Shown: in pieces, positions 30,791-42,441 of the stretch
Position numbering within the stretch: the stretch's first letter is position 1
How the letters are laid out: the number at the start of each line of letters is the position of its first letter
Assembly (NCBI GenBank): GCA_913056385.1
Contig: CAJXND010000007.1
Coordinates: 1-55,167 of the forward strand
Length of the DNA stretch: 55,167 nucleotides
Direction of reading: 5' to 3'
DNA from: an uncultured Ectothiorhodospiraceae bacterium
GTDB lineage: Bacteria > Pseudomonadota > Gammaproteobacteria > Nitrococcales > Nitrococcaceae
Notes under the pieces: generated by a model
Databases searched by the model: none
What the model saw: the letters and a program-made list of their open reading frames with translations, nothing else
What the model was told of the DNA's origin: nothing
Position numbers and translations under genes: made by a program

Positions 30791-31663
30791 CTAGACGGCC
30801 TCGGCGCCGGCCACGATCTCGGAGAGCTCCGTGGTGATCGCCGCCTGTCGAGCCTTGTTATAGGCCAGATTGAGGTCGTCGATCAGCTTGCCGGCGTTGT
30901 CGGAGGCGGCCTTCATCGCCACCATGCGTGCTGCCTGCTCACAGGCGATGTTTTCGACCACGGACTGGTAGACCAGCGACTCGACATAGCGCTCGAGCAG
31001 AAGATCCAGAGCCTCGGGGGCCGAGGGTTCGTAGACGTAGTCCCAGCTGTGCGCGCGATCCCGGATTGTTTCCGATTCGGTCGGCGGGAGCGGCAGGATC
31101 TGTTCGGTGGTCGGGGTCTGGGTCATCGTATTCACGAAGCGGTTGTAGCAGATGACCACCCGGTCCAGTTCGCCCTCCGCGTACTGATCCATCATCACCT
31201 TGATGGTGCCGATGAGATCCTGCAGGTGCGGGGTGTCGCCGAGCTGGGAGACCTCGGCAACAATCGGGGCCGACAGCCGGCTGAAGAACTGGATGGCCTT
31301 CGAGCCCACCGTGCACAGCCGAGCCTCCTGGCCGGCTTTCTCGTGATCCCGGAGTTCCCGGATGACAGCCCGGAACAGGTTATTGTTCAGACCACCGCAG
31401 AGTCCCCGGTCACTGGAGACGATGATGTATCCGACCCGGGACACTTCGTCATGGCGAACCAGGAACGGATGCTGGTATTCCGGGTTGGCCTGGGCCAGAT
31501 GGCCGATCACCTGCCGCATCTTCTCGGCATAGGGCAGGGCGGCCTGCATGCGCTGCTGGGCACCACGCATCTTTGAAGCCGCAACCATTTCCATGGCCGT
31601 CGTGATCTTCTGCGTGTTGTTCACACTCTTGATCTGAGTGCGAATTTCCTTTGCGCCGGACAT
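30791..31663 (-). CDS. atpG: F1Fo ATP synthase gamma subunit
   Basis: 290-residue central stalk subunit. The N-terminal helix [20 protein letters not shown] and C-terminal helix [20 protein letters not shown] are conserved, and [16 protein letters not shown] is the core motif. It couples c-ring rotation to the catalytic sites. It is 23 bases after atpA and 54 before atpD. Confidence 0.97.
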   Translation of the reverse strand: MSGAKEIRTQIKSVNNTQKITTAMEMVAASKMRGAQQRMQAALPYAEKMRQVIGHLAQANPEYQHPFLVRHDEVSRVGYIIVSSDRGLCGGLNNNLFRAVIRELRDHEKAGQEARLCTVGSKAIQFFSRLSAPIVAEVSQLGDTPHLQDLIGTIKVMMDQYAEGELDRVVICYNRFVNTMTQTPTTEQILPLPPTESETIRDRAHSWDYVYEPSAPEALDLLLERYVESLVYQSVVENIACEQAARMVAMKAASDNAGKLIDDLNLAYNKARQAAITTELSEIVAGAEAV

Positions 31664-31686
31664 GCCGTTCCTACCCTAAGTTGCCT

Positions 31687-33228
31687 TTACCAGGTACCCG
31701 TGGCCACGAAGTCATCCAGGGCCTTCTTGAGATGGGCCTGAATGTCATCGCTGTAATCGCCGGTGTCGTTAATCTGCTTGACGAGATCCGCGTAGTTGTT
31801 GGCCATGTACTGATGCAGCGCGGCCTCGAAATCACCGACTTTCTTCAGCTCGAGCTCATCGAGATAGCCCTCGTTGAGGGCATACAGCGAGATCGCCATG
31901 AAGGCCACGGACAGGGGCGAGTACTGACCCTGCTTGAGCACTTCCATGGCGCGCTGACCACGCTCGAGCTGCTTGCGCGTGGACTCGTCGAGATCCGATG
32001 CGAACTGGGCGAATGCCGCCAGCTCGCGATACTGCGCCAGCGCAAGCCGAATGCCACCACCCAGCTTCTTGATGATCTTGGTCTGTGCCGAACCACCGAC
32101 ACGCGACACCGACAGGCCGGCGTTGATCGCCGGGCGTACGCCCGCGTTGAACAGATCGGTTTCCAGGTAGATCTGCCCGTCCGTGATCGAGATCACGTTG
32201 GTTGGCACGAAGGCCGAGACGTCACCCGCCTGGGTTTCGATGATCGGCAGCGCCGTCAGCGAACCGGTCTTGCCCTTGACCTCACCGTTTGTAAGCCGCT
32301 CGACCTCTGCCTCGTTGATGCGCGCGGCGCGCTCCAGCAGCCGTGAGTGGAGATAGAAGACATCGCCCGGGAATGCTTCGCGCCCCGGCGGCCGGCGCAG
32401 AAGCAGCGACACCTGGCGGTAGGCCACGGCCTGCTTGGACAGATCATCGAAGATGATTAGCGCGTCTTCGCCACGGTCACGGAAGTATTCACCCATGGTG
32501 CAGCCCGCATAGGGCGCGATGAACTGCAGGGCAGCCGACTCCGCGGCGGAGGCGGCGACAACAATGGTGTGCTCGAGCGCACCATATTCCTCGAGCTTGC
32601 GCACCACGTTGGCGATGGATGAGGCCTTCTGGCCCACCGCCACATAGATGCACTTAATGCCCGTGCCCTTCTGATTGATGATCGCGTCGATGGCGACAGC
32701 GGTCTTGCCGGTCTGCCGGTCGCCGATGATGAGCTCACGCTGACCGCGGCCCACCGGCACCATGGAGTCGATGGCCTTGAGGCCTGTCTGCACCGGCTGA
32801 TCCACCGACTGGCGGGCAATGACGCCCGGCGCCACCTTTTCAACCGGCGCCGTCGCCTCGGTCTTGATCACACCCTTGCCATCAATCGGCTCACCAAGGG
32901 CGTTCACGACGCGCCCGAGCAGACCCTCGCCGATTGGCACCTCGAGAATGCGACCGGTGGTCCGGACCGCATCCCCCTCGCTGAGGTGGGAATAATCGCC
33001 GAGCACCACGGCGCCAACCGAATCGCGCTCCAGGTTGAGCGCCATCCCGAAGGTGTCGCCGGGGAACTCCAGCATCTCGCCCTGCATGACGTCACTGAGA
33101 CCGTGAATACGCACGATACCGTCGGTGACGCTGACCACGGTGCCCTCGTTCCGGGCCTCCGCCACCGCTTCGAAGTTCTCGATGCGCTGTTTGATCAGGT
33201 CGCTGATTTCCGTGGGATTGAGTTGCAT
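31687..33228 (-). CDS. atpA: F1Fo ATP synthase alpha subunit
   Basis: 513 residues, the E. coli length. The N-terminus ([16 protein letters not shown]) docks delta; the P-loop GDRQTGKT is at 169-176; [26 protein letters not shown] follows. Non-catalytic nucleotide-binding subunit. It follows atpH by 13 bases. Confidence 0.97.
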   Translation of the reverse strand: MQLNPTEISDLIKQRIENFEAVAEARNEGTVVSVTDGIVRIHGLSDVMQGEMLEFPGDTFGMALNLERDSVGAVVLGDYSHLSEGDAVRTTGRILEVPIGEGLLGRVVNALGEPIDGKGVIKTEATAPVEKVAPGVIARQSVDQPVQTGLKAIDSMVPVGRGQRELIIGDRQTGKTAVAIDAIINQKGTGIKCIYVAVGQKASSIANVVRKLEEYGALEHTIVVAASAAESAALQFIAPYAGCTMGEYFRDRGEDALIIFDDLSKQAVAYRQVSLLLRRPPGREAFPGDVFYLHSRLLERAARINEAEVERLTNGEVKGKTGSLTALPIIETQAGDVSAFVPTNVISITDGQIYLETDLFNAGVRPAINAGLSVSRVGGSAQTKIIKKLGGGIRLALAQYRELAAFAQFASDLDESTRKQLERGQRAMEVLKQGQYSPLSVAFMAISLYALNEGYLDELELKKVGDFEAALHQYMANNYADLVKQINDTGDYSDDIQAHLKKALDDFVATGTW

Positions 33229-33241
33229 CTAATCTGTCCTC

Positions 33242-33778
33242 TTAGCGGCTAAGGGCGCCGGTCAGCCGGGCCAGCCGGCCGCGCACCGAACCATCGATGA
33301 CCAGGTCGCCGGCGCGGACTACCGCACCGCCGATGAGCGATTCGTCGAGCCGGGTCTCCAGACTCACCTCGCGATCAAGCCTTTCCGAGAGGGCCCGGGC
33401 CAGCCGATCCCGCACCGCATCGTCTACGGGCTGCGCCGCGATAAGCTCGGCGCGCAGCGTCTTTTCATGCTCGGCACGAAAAAGATCGAACTGATGGCGG
33501 ATTTCCGGAAGCAGCGTGATCCGGTCGCGTTCGACCAGCAGGCGGATGAAATTCCGCTGCTGGAGGTCAAGCGCGTCCCCGCAGACCTCCAGAATCAGGC
33601 CGGCCTTGCGCTCGTCGTCAACGCGCGGATTGCCGAGCACGGCATCCACTCGCTCGTCGGCGACAACCGTCGCGGCGAGCGCCAGGCCATCTGCCCAGCC
33701 CGCCAGCGCATCTGCCTCTCGAGCCAACTCGAATGCGGCCTCGGCATAGGGACGGGCAACGGTGGTTTCCTGCGCCAT
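33242..33778 (-). CDS. atpH: F1Fo ATP synthase delta subunit
   Basis: 178-residue OSCP/delta subunit linking b to the top of F1. TVARPYAEAAFELARE at the N-terminus and GGAVVRAGDLVIDGSVRGRL at the C-terminus are diagnostic. The N-ATPase has no such separate gene. It follows atpF by 12 bases. Confidence 0.96.
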   Translation of the reverse strand: MAQETTVARPYAEAAFELAREADALAGWADGLALAATVVADERVDAVLGNPRVDDERKAGLILEVCGDALDLQQRNFIRLLVERDRITLLPEIRHQFDLFRAEHEKTLRAELIAAQPVDDAVRDRLARALSERLDREVSLETRLDESLIGGAVVRAGDLVIDGSVRGRLARLTGALSR

Positions 33779-33790
33779 ATTCCTACTGCC

Positions 33791-34261
33791 TCAGACCTGG
33801 TCGGCCAGCTCGTCGAGCATCTGCTGGTGAACCCTGGCGTCCACCTCGCGCTCGAGAATGCGGCTCGCGCCGAGAATCGCCAGCTCCGAGACATCGCGGC
33901 GGAGTTCCGCCCGAGCCTGAGTGACCTCCTGCTGGATACGGGCCTCGGCCGACGCCTTTTCGCGATCGGCCACGACACGAGCCTCCTGGCGCGCCTCGTC
34001 GACGATATTGGCCCCCTGGCGATTGGCTTTCTCGATGATGTCCGCGGCCTGGGCCTTGGCCTCGCGAATATGCTCGGCCGCCCGCTCCTTGGCGAGTTCC
34101 AGCTCGTGCTGACTGCGCTCGGCGGAAGCCAGACCGTCCGCGATACGCTTCTCGCGTTCACTCATGGCCTGCTTGATGGGCGGCCAGACGAACTTCATGG
34201 TGAGCAGAATGAACACCAGGAAGGTGATCATCTGTCCGAATAGCGTTGCGTTAATGCCCAC
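33791..34261 (-). CDS. atpF: F1Fo ATP synthase b subunit
   Basis: 156-residue peripheral stalk subunit with one N-terminal membrane helix ([20 protein letters not shown]) and a long charged coiled coil ([20 protein letters not shown] onwards). The start codon is GTG at 34261, supported by GGAGAG seven bases upstream; no ATG fits better. Confidence 0.95.
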   Translation of the reverse strand: MGINATLFGQMITFLVFILLTMKFVWPPIKQAMSEREKRIADGLASAERSQHELELAKERAAEHIREAKAQAADIIEKANRQGANIVDEARQEARVVADREKASAEARIQQEVTQARAELRRDVSELAILGASRILEREVDARVHQQMLDELADQV

Positions 34262-34314
34262 GGTCTACTCTCCGATGACTGCCGGTTGGCAGAATGTCGC
34301 TTCGTCCGATTGGT

Positions 34315-34611
<297 letters not shown>

Positions 34612-34644
34612 TTACGCTCGACCGACCGGCTTCATGCCGACCGA

Positions 34645-35806
<1,162 letters not shown>

Positions 35807-35839
35807 GATGCCGTGACAGGTATCCGCAAAATTGCGCGG

Positions 35840-35868
35840 AGTATAATGAAGTCAGCCATAAGCTTCAA
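35840..35868 (-). promoter_or_regulatory. Sigma-70 type promoter of the atp operon
   Basis: On the minus strand TTGAAG (35868-35863) and TATACT (35845-35840) are separated by exactly 17 bases. This is a four-of-six and five-of-six match to the -35 and -10 consensus. The -35 overlaps the parB stop codon. A small dyad (TCCGC...GCGGA, 35823-35840) follows in the leader. Confidence 0.65.
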
Positions 35869-36725
35869 CGGATATGCTCAAGAATACCGTCCAGCTCATC
35901 GAGGCTATTGTATCGAATCACGAGCCGACCCTTGCCCCGCTGGCCATGCTCGATGCGGACATTCGCCCCGAGGCGATCCGCGAGATCCGCCTGGAGCCGC
36001 CGGATGTTGGGATCAACCGTCTGCGTGTCGGCCGCCCCACCTGCGCCTTCAAGCATCTGCCGAACCAGCGCCTCGGTCTGCCGGACCGTGAGGCCGCGGG
36101 CGACGACCCGGGCCGCCGCCTCCGCCTGGGCGGCCGGCTCCAGTGCCAGCAGCGCACGGCCATGGCCCATTTCCAGCTCACCGCTGGCGATGTGGGTTTT
36201 CACCGCGGGGGCCAGCTCGAGCAGACGCAGCAGGTTGGAGACACCCACCCGGGACCGGCCGACCGCATCGGCAACGGCCTGATGGGTCATGCCGAATTCC
36301 TCGGTCAACCGCTTCAATGCGCTGGCCTCTTCGAGCGGGTTGAGATCCTCCCGCTGGATATTCTCGATCAGGGCAACCGCGACAGCCATTTCGTCGGGGA
36401 TGTCGCGGACAATGGCGGGGATCTGTTCAAGCTCCGCCAGCTGCGCGGCCCGCCAGCGACGTTCGCCGGCAACGATTTCATAGCGCTCACCACCCGGGAG
36501 GGGCCGCACCACAATCGGCTGGACCACCCCTTGCGAGCGGATTGAGCGCGCCAACTCCTGGAGCGCTGCCGGATCGAACTCCCGTCGCGGCTGATAGCGA
36601 CCGCTCTCCAGCTGCTCCAGCGGCAGATCGCGCAGCCCGTCGGCCTTCGCCTCGGGGGCTTCGCCGCCCGCTTCGCCCAGCAGGGCATCGAGACCGCGCC
36701 CGAGTCCCCTGCGTCGATTGCTCAT
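35865..36725 (-). CDS. parB: Chromosome partitioning protein ParB
   Basis: 286 residues. The N-terminus RRRGLGRGLDALLGE is chromosomal-ParB-like. The CTP-binding domain includes GERRWRAAQL and IENIQREDLNPLEEA, followed by the helix-turn-helix TEEFGMTHQAVADAVGRSRVGVSNLLRLLEL and a C-terminal dimer domain. It binds parS; two candidate sites lie in recF about 12 kb away. The start overlaps the parA stop (ATGA). Confidence 0.96.
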   Translation of the reverse strand: MSNRRRGLGRGLDALLGEAGGEAPEAKADGLRDLPLEQLESGRYQPRREFDPAALQELARSIRSQGVVQPIVVRPLPGGERYEIVAGERRWRAAQLAELEQIPAIVRDIPDEMAVAVALIENIQREDLNPLEEASALKRLTEEFGMTHQAVADAVGRSRVGVSNLLRLLELAPAVKTHIASGELEMGHGRALLALEPAAQAEAAARVVARGLTVRQTEALVRQMLEGAGGAADTQTVDPNIRRLQADLADRLGANVRIEHGQRGKGRLVIRYNSLDELDGILEHIR

Positions 36726-37519
36726 TTCACCCCTCCTGCATCAGCGCGCGCGCCCTGCTGCCTGCGCAGCAACTCCGATGCCAGCGCGAGATAGGCCACG
36801 GCACCCCGTGATGCCCGATCATACTGCAGAACCGGGAGCCCGTGACTGGGCGCTTCGGCAAGGCGCACATTGCGCGGAATCTGGGTTCTGTAGACCTGAC
36901 CCGGGAAGTGCGCCAGCAGCTGTGCACCGACCTGGTTGGAGAGATTGTTGCGCCCGTCGAACATCGTGCGCACCAGGCCCTCGATCTGAAGGGCCGGATT
37001 CACGGTCTGCTGGACCCGGTGAATGGTATTGAGCAAGGCAGTCAACCCCTCGAGGGCGTAGTACTCGCACTGGATCGGGATGAGCACCCGATCCGCGGCC
37101 ACGAAGGCGTTGATCGTCAGCAGGTTCAGTGATGGCGGGCAATCGATGAGGATGTGGTCGTAGTCCGCCCGGAGGGTGGACAGCGCCTCCTGCAGTCGCT
37201 TTTCGCGTCCCTCGCCCGCCTCCATGAGGCCGATCTCGGCGGCCGTGAGGTCGCCATTGGCCGGTAGCACGTCGAAACCGCCGCCGGTCCGGACATAGCG
37301 GACCGCCTCCGGCGTCGCCTCGCCCATCAGCAACTCGTAATTGCTCGCTTCGACGGTGTCCTTTTCGATCCCCGCGCCCACCGTGGCGTTGCCCTGCGGG
37401 TCAAGGTCGACGAGGAGAACACGGCGGCCGTTACTGACCAGCGACGCGGCCAGATTCACGCAGGTGGTGGTCTTGCCGACTCCCCCCTTCTGGTTGGCGA
37501 CGGCCAGTGTCTGGGTCAT
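36722..37519 (-). CDS. parA: Chromosome partitioning ATPase ParA (Soj)
   Basis: 265-residue deviant Walker ATPase. KGGVGKTTT at residues 11-19, DLDPQGNATVGAG and IDCPPSLNLLT are the three nucleotide motifs. The lack of an N-terminal helix-turn-helix marks it as a chromosomal Soj type. It pulls or positions ParB-parS complexes. It follows rsmG by four bases. Confidence 0.97.
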   Translation of the reverse strand: MTQTLAVANQKGGVGKTTTCVNLAASLVSNGRRVLLVDLDPQGNATVGAGIEKDTVEASNYELLMGEATPEAVRYVRTGGGFDVLPANGDLTAAEIGLMEAGEGREKRLQEALSTLRADYDHILIDCPPSLNLLTINAFVAADRVLIPIQCEYYALEGLTALLNTIHRVQQTVNPALQIEGLVRTMFDGRNNLSNQVGAQLLAHFPGQVYRTQIPRNVRLAEAPSHGLPVLQYDRASRGAVAYLALASELLRRQQGARADAGGVK

Positions 37520-37523
37520 GGAT

Positions 37524-38159
37524 TCATCCTGTGACGGGTTTCTGCCCCTTCATGATGAGCAAATGTCGCTCTGCATCAAGTCCGGGAACAACAAGCGGCT
37601 GCCATTGGCATGATACGCCGGCTTGCGCGAGCGCCGCCAATTCCTCCGTCTCCCGCCGGCCTTTCATGGCCAGGGCCTCGCCCCGGGGCGCCAGCAGCCG
37701 GACCACGCCGTCCCAGAAGCCCGCTGCATCCGTGAATGCACGACAGATCACCCCGTTAAAGGGCTCGGCGACCGTGAAGGACTCCAGACGCCCGGGCGCG
37801 ATCACGACATTGCCCAGGCCGAGCTCGAGGCAGGCCTGGCGGATGAAACGCACCTTCTTGCCGTTGCACTCCAGCAGGGTCACGGATCGATCCGGCTGCG
37901 CCAGGGCAATGGGAATACCCGGCAGGCCGGCACCGGTGCCGACATCCAGCAGGCGACCGGAGGGCAGCCATGGCAGCACCGAGAGACTGTCGAGGAGATG
38001 GCGCGGGACCATCTCACCCGGGTCACGAACCGCGGAAAGGTTATAGACCCGATTCCAGCGGGCCAGCAGGTCGCGGTAGGCGAGCAGGGCGGGCGCTATC
38101 GCATCATCCATGCCCAGCGCATCCATTCCGCGGCGCAGTACATCCTCGCCGATCTGCAT
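37524..38159 (-). CDS. rsmG: 16S rRNA m7G527 methyltransferase RsmG (GidB)
   Basis: 211-residue SAM-dependent methyltransferase for the 530 loop of 16S rRNA. It contains LLDVGTGAGLPGIPIAL (SAM motif I) and VICRAFTD near the active site. Start choice: ATG 38159 gives MQIGEDVLRR, near the E. coli length; a GTG at 38171 directly after the mnmG stop is the alternative. Operon with mnmG and parAB. Confidence 0.95.
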   Translation of the reverse strand: MQIGEDVLRRGMDALGMDDAIAPALLAYRDLLARWNRVYNLSAVRDPGEMVPRHLLDSLSVLPWLPSGRLLDVGTGAGLPGIPIALAQPDRSVTLLECNGKKVRFIRQACLELGLGNVVIAPGRLESFTVAEPFNGVICRAFTDAAGFWDGVVRLLAPRGEALAMKGRRETEELAALAQAGVSCQWQPLVVPGLDAERHLLIMKGQKPVTG

Positions 38160-38171
38160 GGTGTCGCCCAC

Positions 38172-40058
38172 TCAGGCGCTCCGGCGGGTATCACCCCGGC
38201 GCAGATGGACCAGCAGCAGTGATACCGCCGCCGGGGTCATCCCCGGGATGCGTGCTGCCTGGCCCAGGGTCGCGGGGCGATGGGTCGAGAGCTTCTCGCT
38301 GACTTCCGCCGACAGGCCTGCCACTGCCCGGTAATCCATGTCCGCCGGCAACGAGAGATGCTCATGGCGCATCTGTTTCTCGACCTGATCGGCCTGACGC
38401 TTGAGATAGCCCGCATACCGGGCCCCGATCTCCACCTGCTGGCATACCGGCGTTTCGCTCACACCCGGTCCGGCACCGGGCAGTGTCATCAGGGTCCGGT
38501 AGTCGACCTCGGGCCGCTTCAGCAGCGTCATGAGCGTCTGCTCGCGGCGCAGGGGCTTGCCGAGGATGCCGGCACCGGCGTCCGCACCCAGGTCATCGGG
38601 GCGGATCAGGGTCTTCTCCAACCGTTGGCTCTCCGCCTCGATCGCCTCCCGATAGGCCTCGAAAGCGTGCCATTCGGCATCGCCGATCAGCCTGTAGTCA
38701 CGAGCCACCGGCATCAGCCGCAGGTCGGCGTTGTCCTCGCGAAGCTGCAGCCGGTACTCGGCCCGGGAGGTGAACATTCTGTAGGGCTCGCTGGTCCCCC
38801 GGGTGGTCAGATCATCCACCAGCACGCCGAGGTAGGCCTCGTGCCGCTGCGGTACCCACGGCGCCATGCCCCGCACACGGGCGGCCGCGTTGATGCCCGC
38901 GAGCAAGCCCTGGGCCCCGGCCTCCTCGTAGCCCGTCGTACCATTGATCTGCCCCGCGAGGAGCAGACCGGGCAGATGCAGGCTCTCGAGGCCGGGATGC
39001 AGATCGCGGGGGTCGAGGTAGTCATACTCGATGGCATAGCCCGGCCGCGTCACATGGGCATTCTCCAGCCCGTGGATGGTGCGCACCATGGCGATCTGGA
39101 CATCGAAAGGCAGGCTGGTGGAGATACCGTTGGGGTAGACCTCACGGGTATCCAGCCCTTCCGGTTCCAGAAAAATCTGATGGCCCTCACGCTCGCCAAA
39201 CCGAACCACCTTGTCCTCGATGGAGGGGCAGTAACGTGGACCCACGCCGTCGATCCCGCCGCTGTACATCGGTGAGCGATCCAGCGCACCCCGAATGATG
39301 TCGTGGCTGGCGGGGTTGGTATAGGTGACATGGCAGGAGACCTGGCGCGGGTGTTCGTCGCCGCGGCTCCAGCGCGAGAAATATGGCGCCGGTTCATCGC
39401 CCGGCTGGGCGTCCAGCCGGGCAAAATCGATGCTGCGCGCATCAATGCGCGGCGGCGTGCCGGTCTTCAGGCGCCCGACCCGCAACGGCAGTTCCCGAAG
39501 GCGCTCTGCAAGGGCGATGGAGGGCGCATCACCCGCACGACCTCCGCTGCGATTGTGATCGCCGATGTGGATACGCCCGCCAAGGAAGGTGCCCACGGTC
39601 AGGACCACCGCGCCGGCACGAAGCCTCAGGCCCATACCGGTGACAACACCGCAAACCTCTCCCTGCTCCACAATCAGATCCTGCACCGTGTCCTGAAAAA
39701 GGCACAGCAGGGGCGTCTCATCGAGCAGGCTGCGCACCGCCTGGCGGTACAGCGCACGATCGGCCTGGGCGCGCGTTGCACGCACCGCCGGTCCCTTGCG
39801 CTGGTTGAGTACGCGGAACTGGATCCCCGCGCGGTCAATGGCGCGGCCCATCACGCCCCCCATGGCATCGATCTCGCGCACGAGATGGCCCTTGCCGATA
39901 CCGCCGATGGCCGGGTTGCAGCTCATCTGGCCGATGGTATCCAGGCTCTGCGTCAGCAGCAGTGTCCGCGCACCCATGCGGGCAGCCGCACGGGCTGCTT
40001 CGGTACCGGCATGGCCGCCGCCGACCACGATGACATCATGCGTTTGATTCAGATCCAT
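38172..40058 (-). CDS. mnmG: tRNA uridine-5-carboxymethylaminomethyl synthase MnmG (GidA)
   Basis: 628-residue FAD protein that with MnmE modifies U34 of tRNAs. The FAD motif [19 protein letters not shown] is near the N-terminus, and [15 protein letters not shown] and [20 protein letters not shown] are conserved. ATG 40058 (MDLNQTHD) is chosen because it gives the usual length; the extra 20 residues upstream do not match. It leads the rsmG-parA-parB operon. Confidence 0.97.
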   Translation of the reverse strand: MDLNQTHDVIVVGGGHAGTEAARAAARMGARTLLLTQSLDTIGQMSCNPAIGGIGKGHLVREIDAMGGVMGRAIDRAGIQFRVLNQRKGPAVRATRAQADRALYRQAVRSLLDETPLLCLFQDTVQDLIVEQGEVCGVVTGMGLRLRAGAVVLTVGTFLGGRIHIGDHNRSGGRAGDAPSIALAERLRELPLRVGRLKTGTPPRIDARSIDFARLDAQPGDEPAPYFSRWSRGDEHPRQVSCHVTYTNPASHDIIRGALDRSPMYSGGIDGVGPRYCPSIEDKVVRFGEREGHQIFLEPEGLDTREVYPNGISTSLPFDVQIAMVRTIHGLENAHVTRPGYAIEYDYLDPRDLHPGLESLHLPGLLLAGQINGTTGYEEAGAQGLLAGINAAARVRGMAPWVPQRHEAYLGVLVDDLTTRGTSEPYRMFTSRAEYRLQLREDNADLRLMPVARDYRLIGDAEWHAFEAYREAIEAESQRLEKTLIRPDDLGADAGAGILGKPLRREQTLMTLLKRPEVDYRTLMTLPGAGPGVSETPVCQQVEIGARYAGYLKRQADQVEKQMRHEHLSLPADMDYRAVAGLSAEVSEKLSTHRPATLGQAARIPGMTPAAVSLLLVHLRRGDTRRSA

Positions 40059-40135
40059 GATTCCAACAGATAGTGATTGCCAGAAGGGCGATGATATCGT
40101 CCCCGGCTCCCGGGCCAAAATCGGATGGTTCAGCC

Positions 40136-41077
40136 ATGATCCTTGCTTTCAGCTCCGTTGACGGGCATCTGGTACCGGCATCGGCCGGATCTTTTGAAGC
40201 GGCCATCTGGCTGGATGTCCACAACCCGGACGAGCATGAACGCGCGATCGTCGAAGCGATGATGCCGAGCCGGGTGCCCGCCCGCGAGGAAGTCGAGCAG
40301 ATAGAGCCCTCCACACGCTGTTTCATCGACGATGCAGGTATTCATCTGCGATCCCTGTACATGGAACGGATACCCGAGGGGCCCACACGCCGGATGACCT
40401 CCGTGGCCTGCATCATTGGCGAGGATCGGCTGGTGACGGTCCGCTACGGAGCCAATGCGGAGATTCACCACCTGCAACAGCAGGCGGCGGATCGGCAGAT
40501 CGCCATCACCTCCACAACGGACCTGGCGATCCTTCTGTTCGAGGAGAAGGTGGAGACGCATGCCGACCTTGTCGAGGCGATGCATTGCGAGGTGGCGGCA
40601 TTGCGCACCGAAATCCACGAGTCGGACAAGAAGGACTGGGACGAAGTGCTGCGGCGTCTTGGCGGGCTGGATGACGAGAATGGCAAAATGCGGCTCTGCA
40701 TGCTCGACACCAGCCTGGGCCTGGCTTTTCTCCTGCGACATCTGGCCGGACAGGTGCAACAGCAGACGTCACTCCACGGCATCCAGCAGGACGTCGACGC
40801 ACTGACCTCGCACGTGGCCTATCAGTCCGAGGACATTCAGTTTCTCATGGACTCCACCCGCGGCTTCATCGGTGTTCGGCAGAACCAGATCAACAAGGGC
40901 TTCTCGATCGCGGCGGTCATGTTTCTGCCGCCCACGTTGATCGCCGGCATTTACGGCATGAATTTTCGCTTCATGCCGGGTCTGGACTCGCCCTTGGGCT
41001 ACCCGCTGGCAATCGCGGCAATGGTGGCCGCCGGGCTCGGGCCGCTGTGGTTTTTCCGCCGCCGGGGCTGGCTCTGA
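40136..41077 (+). CDS. corA: CorA-family divalent cation channel
   Basis: 313-residue CorA-like magnesium (or cobalt/nickel) channel. The pore motif YGMNF is followed by [11 protein letters not shown] and a second membrane helix ending in the basic RRRGWL. The cytosolic N-terminal domain and long stalk helix precede it. ZntB is the main alternative, but the MP-E/L-like loop and GYP fit CorA. I chose ATG 40136. It is the only plus-strand gene between oxyR-proximal DNA and dnaA in the origin-left block, inserted between mnmG and mnmE. Confidence 0.88.
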   Translation: MILAFSSVDGHLVPASAGSFEAAIWLDVHNPDEHERAIVEAMMPSRVPAREEVEQIEPSTRCFIDDAGIHLRSLYMERIPEGPTRRMTSVACIIGEDRLVTVRYGANAEIHHLQQQAADRQIAITSTTDLAILLFEEKVETHADLVEAMHCEVAALRTEIHESDKKDWDEVLRRLGGLDDENGKMRLCMLDTSLGLAFLLRHLAGQVQQQTSLHGIQQDVDALTSHVAYQSEDIQFLMDSTRGFIGVRQNQINKGFSIAAVMFLPPTLIAGIYGMNFRFMPGLDSPLGYPLAIAAMVAAGLGPLWFFRRRGWL

Positions 41078-41097
41078 GCGCACGGGTATCAGCGCCA

Positions 41098-42441
41098 TCA
41101 CTTGCCGATGCAGAAGGTGGAGAAGATTTCCCCCAGCAGATCTTCGGTTGTCACCGTCCCGGTGATTTCGCCCAGGTGCTCCTGCGCCTGACGCAGGGAT
41201 TCCGCCACGAGTTCCTCGCCCATTCCCTCGACGGCTGCCGTCCTGGCCTCGGTGAGCGAGATCTCCGCTCGATCCAGAGATTGCAGATGGCGCCGCCGGG
41301 CAATGAAAACCGCTTCCCCGTCAGCAGGATCCAGATGCCCGCGGATATGGCTGCGGAGCCTGTCCACTCCGGCGCCGGTGAGGGCGGAGACCGCCATCGC
41401 CTCGCCATCCGGTCCCGCCGGGCGCTGCGTGAGGTCGATCTTGTTGATCACGCGGGTCACCGGGATATCGGCCGGCAACTCCCGCTCAATGGATTCCATG
41501 TCGCCCTGAGCGCCCGGATCCCCGTCAGCACTATCCTCCATGACCAGCAGGATGCGGTCGGCATCGGCCATGGCCCGTCGCGCCCGTCTGACACCCTCCT
41601 GCTCAACGAGGTCGCCCCCGTCGCGCAGCCCGGCGGTATCCAGGACCTGTAGCGGCATGCCGTCGATATGTAGATAGGCATGCAGCACATCGCGGGTCGT
41701 CCCGGCGAGCTCCGTCACGATCGCGGCATCGCGGCCGGCCAGTGCATTGAGCAGGCTGGACTTGCCGGCATTGGGTCGGCCAGCGATGACCAGCGTCAAC
41801 CCCTCCTGGAGCTGCTGGCCCTGGGACGCCCGGCGCCGGGTCTCGGCCAGATCGGCATCAAGCGCCTCGATCTGCCGGTTCAGGTCGTCCAGGGCCAGGC
41901 CCTCCAATGGTTCCTCGGCGAAATCAATTCCGGCCTCGAGATGGACGCGCAGCGCCGTCAGACGATCGACAAGCTGGTCGATGGTGCGGGCAAACTCACC
42001 CTGCAGGGACCGAACCGCGGCCCGGGCCGCGGCTTCGCTACCGGCCTCGATCAGATCAGCGATGGCCTCGGCCCGGGTCAGGTCCAGGCGGCCATTGAGA
42101 AAGGCCCGCTGGCTGAATTCACCGGGTTCGGCGAGTCTCGCACCCAGCCCGAGCAGGCGCTGGAGCAGCCGATCCATGACAACTGGCCCGCCATGCCCCT
42201 GGAACTCGGCGACATCCTCGCCGGTAAACGATCGCGGCCCCGGAAACCAGAGCATCAACCCCTCATCCAGGGTCTCTCCATCGGGGCCGCGGAAGCGCCG
42301 CCAGGTCGCTTCGCGGGCCGGCGGCAGGGGGCCCGCCACCGCTTCGGCAATCTCCGCGGTCCCGGGCCCCGAGAGGCGGATCACCCCGATACCGCCGCGA
42401 CCGGGTGGCGTCGCGACGGCACAGATGGTTGCCTCAGGCAT
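41098..42441 (-). CDS. mnmE: tRNA modification GTPase MnmE (TrmE)
   Basis: 447 residues. The N-terminal folate-binding domain has ATPPGRGGIGVIRLSGP; the G domain carries GRPNAGKSSLLNAL, DTAGLRDGGD and NKIDL; and the C-terminus ends in FCIGK with the catalytic cysteine. It acts with MnmG. ATG 42441 overlaps the yidC 3' end by eight bases. Confidence 0.97.
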   Translation of the reverse strand: MPEATICAVATPPGRGGIGVIRLSGPGTAEIAEAVAGPLPPAREATWRRFRGPDGETLDEGLMLWFPGPRSFTGEDVAEFQGHGGPVVMDRLLQRLLGLGARLAEPGEFSQRAFLNGRLDLTRAEAIADLIEAGSEAAARAAVRSLQGEFARTIDQLVDRLTALRVHLEAGIDFAEEPLEGLALDDLNRQIEALDADLAETRRRASQGQQLQEGLTLVIAGRPNAGKSSLLNALAGRDAAIVTELAGTTRDVLHAYLHIDGMPLQVLDTAGLRDGGDLVEQEGVRRARRAMADADRILLVMEDSADGDPGAQGDMESIERELPADIPVTRVINKIDLTQRPAGPDGEAMAVSALTGAGVDRLRSHIRGHLDPADGEAVFIARRRHLQSLDRAEISLTEARTAAVEGMGEELVAESLRQAQEHLGEITGTVTTEDLLGEIFSTFCIGK

